Positions 4,597 to 5,190 of a stretch of DNA of 5,190 bases are shown here, piece after piece. The DNA lies in NCBI GenBank assembly GCA_017420845.1, contig JAFQOC010000523.1, forward strand, positions 1 through 5,190. Direction: 5' to 3'. How positions within the stretch are numbered: position 1 is the stretch's first letter; each line of letters starts with the position of its first letter. A program made the position numbers and the translations under genes. Below the pieces are notes generated by a model. It ran no database searches. It worked only from the letters and a program-made list of their open reading frames with translations, and was not told the origin of the DNA. The DNA is from Clostridia bacterium (GTDB taxonomy: Bacteria > Bacillota > Clostridia > Oscillospirales > CAG-272).

Positions 4597-5190
4597 ATGA
4601 TCAACAAGGAAAACATCAAAAAAGTGGTTCTCGCCTACTCGGGCGGTCTGGATACGTCCATCATCATTCCGTGGCTGAAGGAAAACTACAACAACTGCGA
4701 GGTCATCGCGGTTTCGGGTAACGTGGGTCAGGCTGACGAGCTGGAGGGTCTGGAGGAAAAGGCTCTCAAGACCGGCGCGTCCAAGCTCTACGTCCTGGAT
4801 CTCACCGAGGAGTACGTGGACGAGTACATCATTCCCTGCATGAAGGCCGGCGCCATCTACGAGGAGTACCTGCTGGGTACCTCCCACGCCCGTCCCTGCA
4901 TCGCCAAGGGTCTGGCCGAGATCGCCATCAAGGAGGGTGCCGACGCCATCTGCCACGGCTGTACCGGTAAGGGCAACGATCAAGTCCGCTTTGAGCTGAC
5001 CCTCAAGCACTTCTGCCCCGATATGCCCATCATCGCTCCCTGGAGAGAGTGGGATATCAAGTCCCGTGAGGAGGAGATCGACTATGCTGAGGCACACAAC
5101 GTGCCCCTGAAGATCAACCGCGAGACCAACTACTCCAAGGATAAGAACCTCTGGCACCTGTCCCACGAGGGCCTGGACCTGGAGGACACC
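4597..5190 (+). CDS. argG: Argininosuccinate synthase, N-terminal 198 residues
   Basis: The enzyme joins citrulline and aspartate using ATP to give argininosuccinate, AMP and PPi, the second-to-last step of arginine synthesis, in the cytoplasm. The window holds about half of the usual length of roughly 400 residues; the frame is open to the right edge. The N-type ATP pyrophosphatase P-loop AYSGGLDTS is at residues 13-21. YLLGTSHARPCIAK (91-104) matches the substrate-binding segment, and HGCTGKGNDQVRFE (120-133) is the second family signature. IAPWREWD (146-153) and NYSKDKNLWHLSHEG (178-192) are also typical of the family. The ATG at 4597 has CGGAGG 6 nt upstream (4585-4590). Codon use is strongly biased to C-ending codons, as in well-expressed genes. 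argH or other arginine genes may follow on the right, but this is not visible. Arginine-dependent repression is suggested by ARG-box-like sites upstream. Confidence 0.97.
   Translation, partial: MINKENIKKVVLAYSGGLDTSIIIPWLKENYNNCEVIAVSGNVGQADELEGLEEKALKTGASKLYVLDLTEEYVDEYIIPCMKAGAIYEEYLLGTSHARPCIAKGLAEIAIKEGADAICHGCTGKGNDQVRFELTLKHFCPDMPIIAPWREWDIKSREEEIDYAEAHNVPLKINRETNYSKDKNLWHLSHEGLDLEDT

Noticed and set aside
4546..5166. Minus-strand open frame of 206 codons opposite argG
   Set aside because: It is fully antisense to an unmistakable argG; the V/L/G-rich product is the usual antisense artefact.

Overview
The window looks like chromosomal DNA from a Gram-positive Clostridia bacterium, probably a moderately high-G+C gut lineage of the Oscillospiraceae/Eubacteriales type. 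This is inferred from AGGAGG-type ribosome binding sites, sigma-A promoters ending in GCTATAAT, GC-rich codon use and VSKWE-type helix-turn-helix regulators. No rRNA or other phylogenetic marker is present, so the placement is tentative. No mobile element, CRISPR array, tRNA or rRNA was seen.

The layout has two divergent halves. On the minus strand, reading from right to left, are a MATE-family multidrug/Na+ efflux transporter (4221-2836, TTG start) and three helix-turn-helix (XRE/Cro-CI type) regulators: 2656-1580, 1413-349, and one starting at 166 that runs off the left edge. The two complete regulators have an N-terminal HTH of about 65 residues and an alpha-helical, TPR-like C-terminal region of about 290 residues. 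They look like full-length paralogues. On the plus strand, argG (argininosuccinate synthase) starts at 4597 and runs off the right edge.

The regulator genes are not a simple operon. Each has its own promoter, and intrinsic terminators follow the MATE gene, the 2656-1580 gene and the 1413-349 gene. The three regulator promoters share one plan: an inverted repeat containing GGTTGA about 55 nt upstream of the -10, then -35/-10 boxes, then a different palindrome at the expected transcription start, then a strong RBS. The palindrome cores are AGCGCT, GACGTC and TCCGGA. I infer that each paralogue represses itself through its own operator. This repeated layout is the most interesting signal in the window.

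The 375-bp region between the MATE gene and argG holds the MATE promoter, an AT-rich stretch with an ARG-box-like pair spaced 21 bp centre to centre, a perfect-consensus extended -10 promoter for argG, and a hairpin or single ARG-like half-site in the argG leader. This fits arginine-responsive ArgR/AhrC control of argG, but only by motif reading. Nothing in the sequence directly links the MATE pump to the regulators beyond co-orientation and adjacency.
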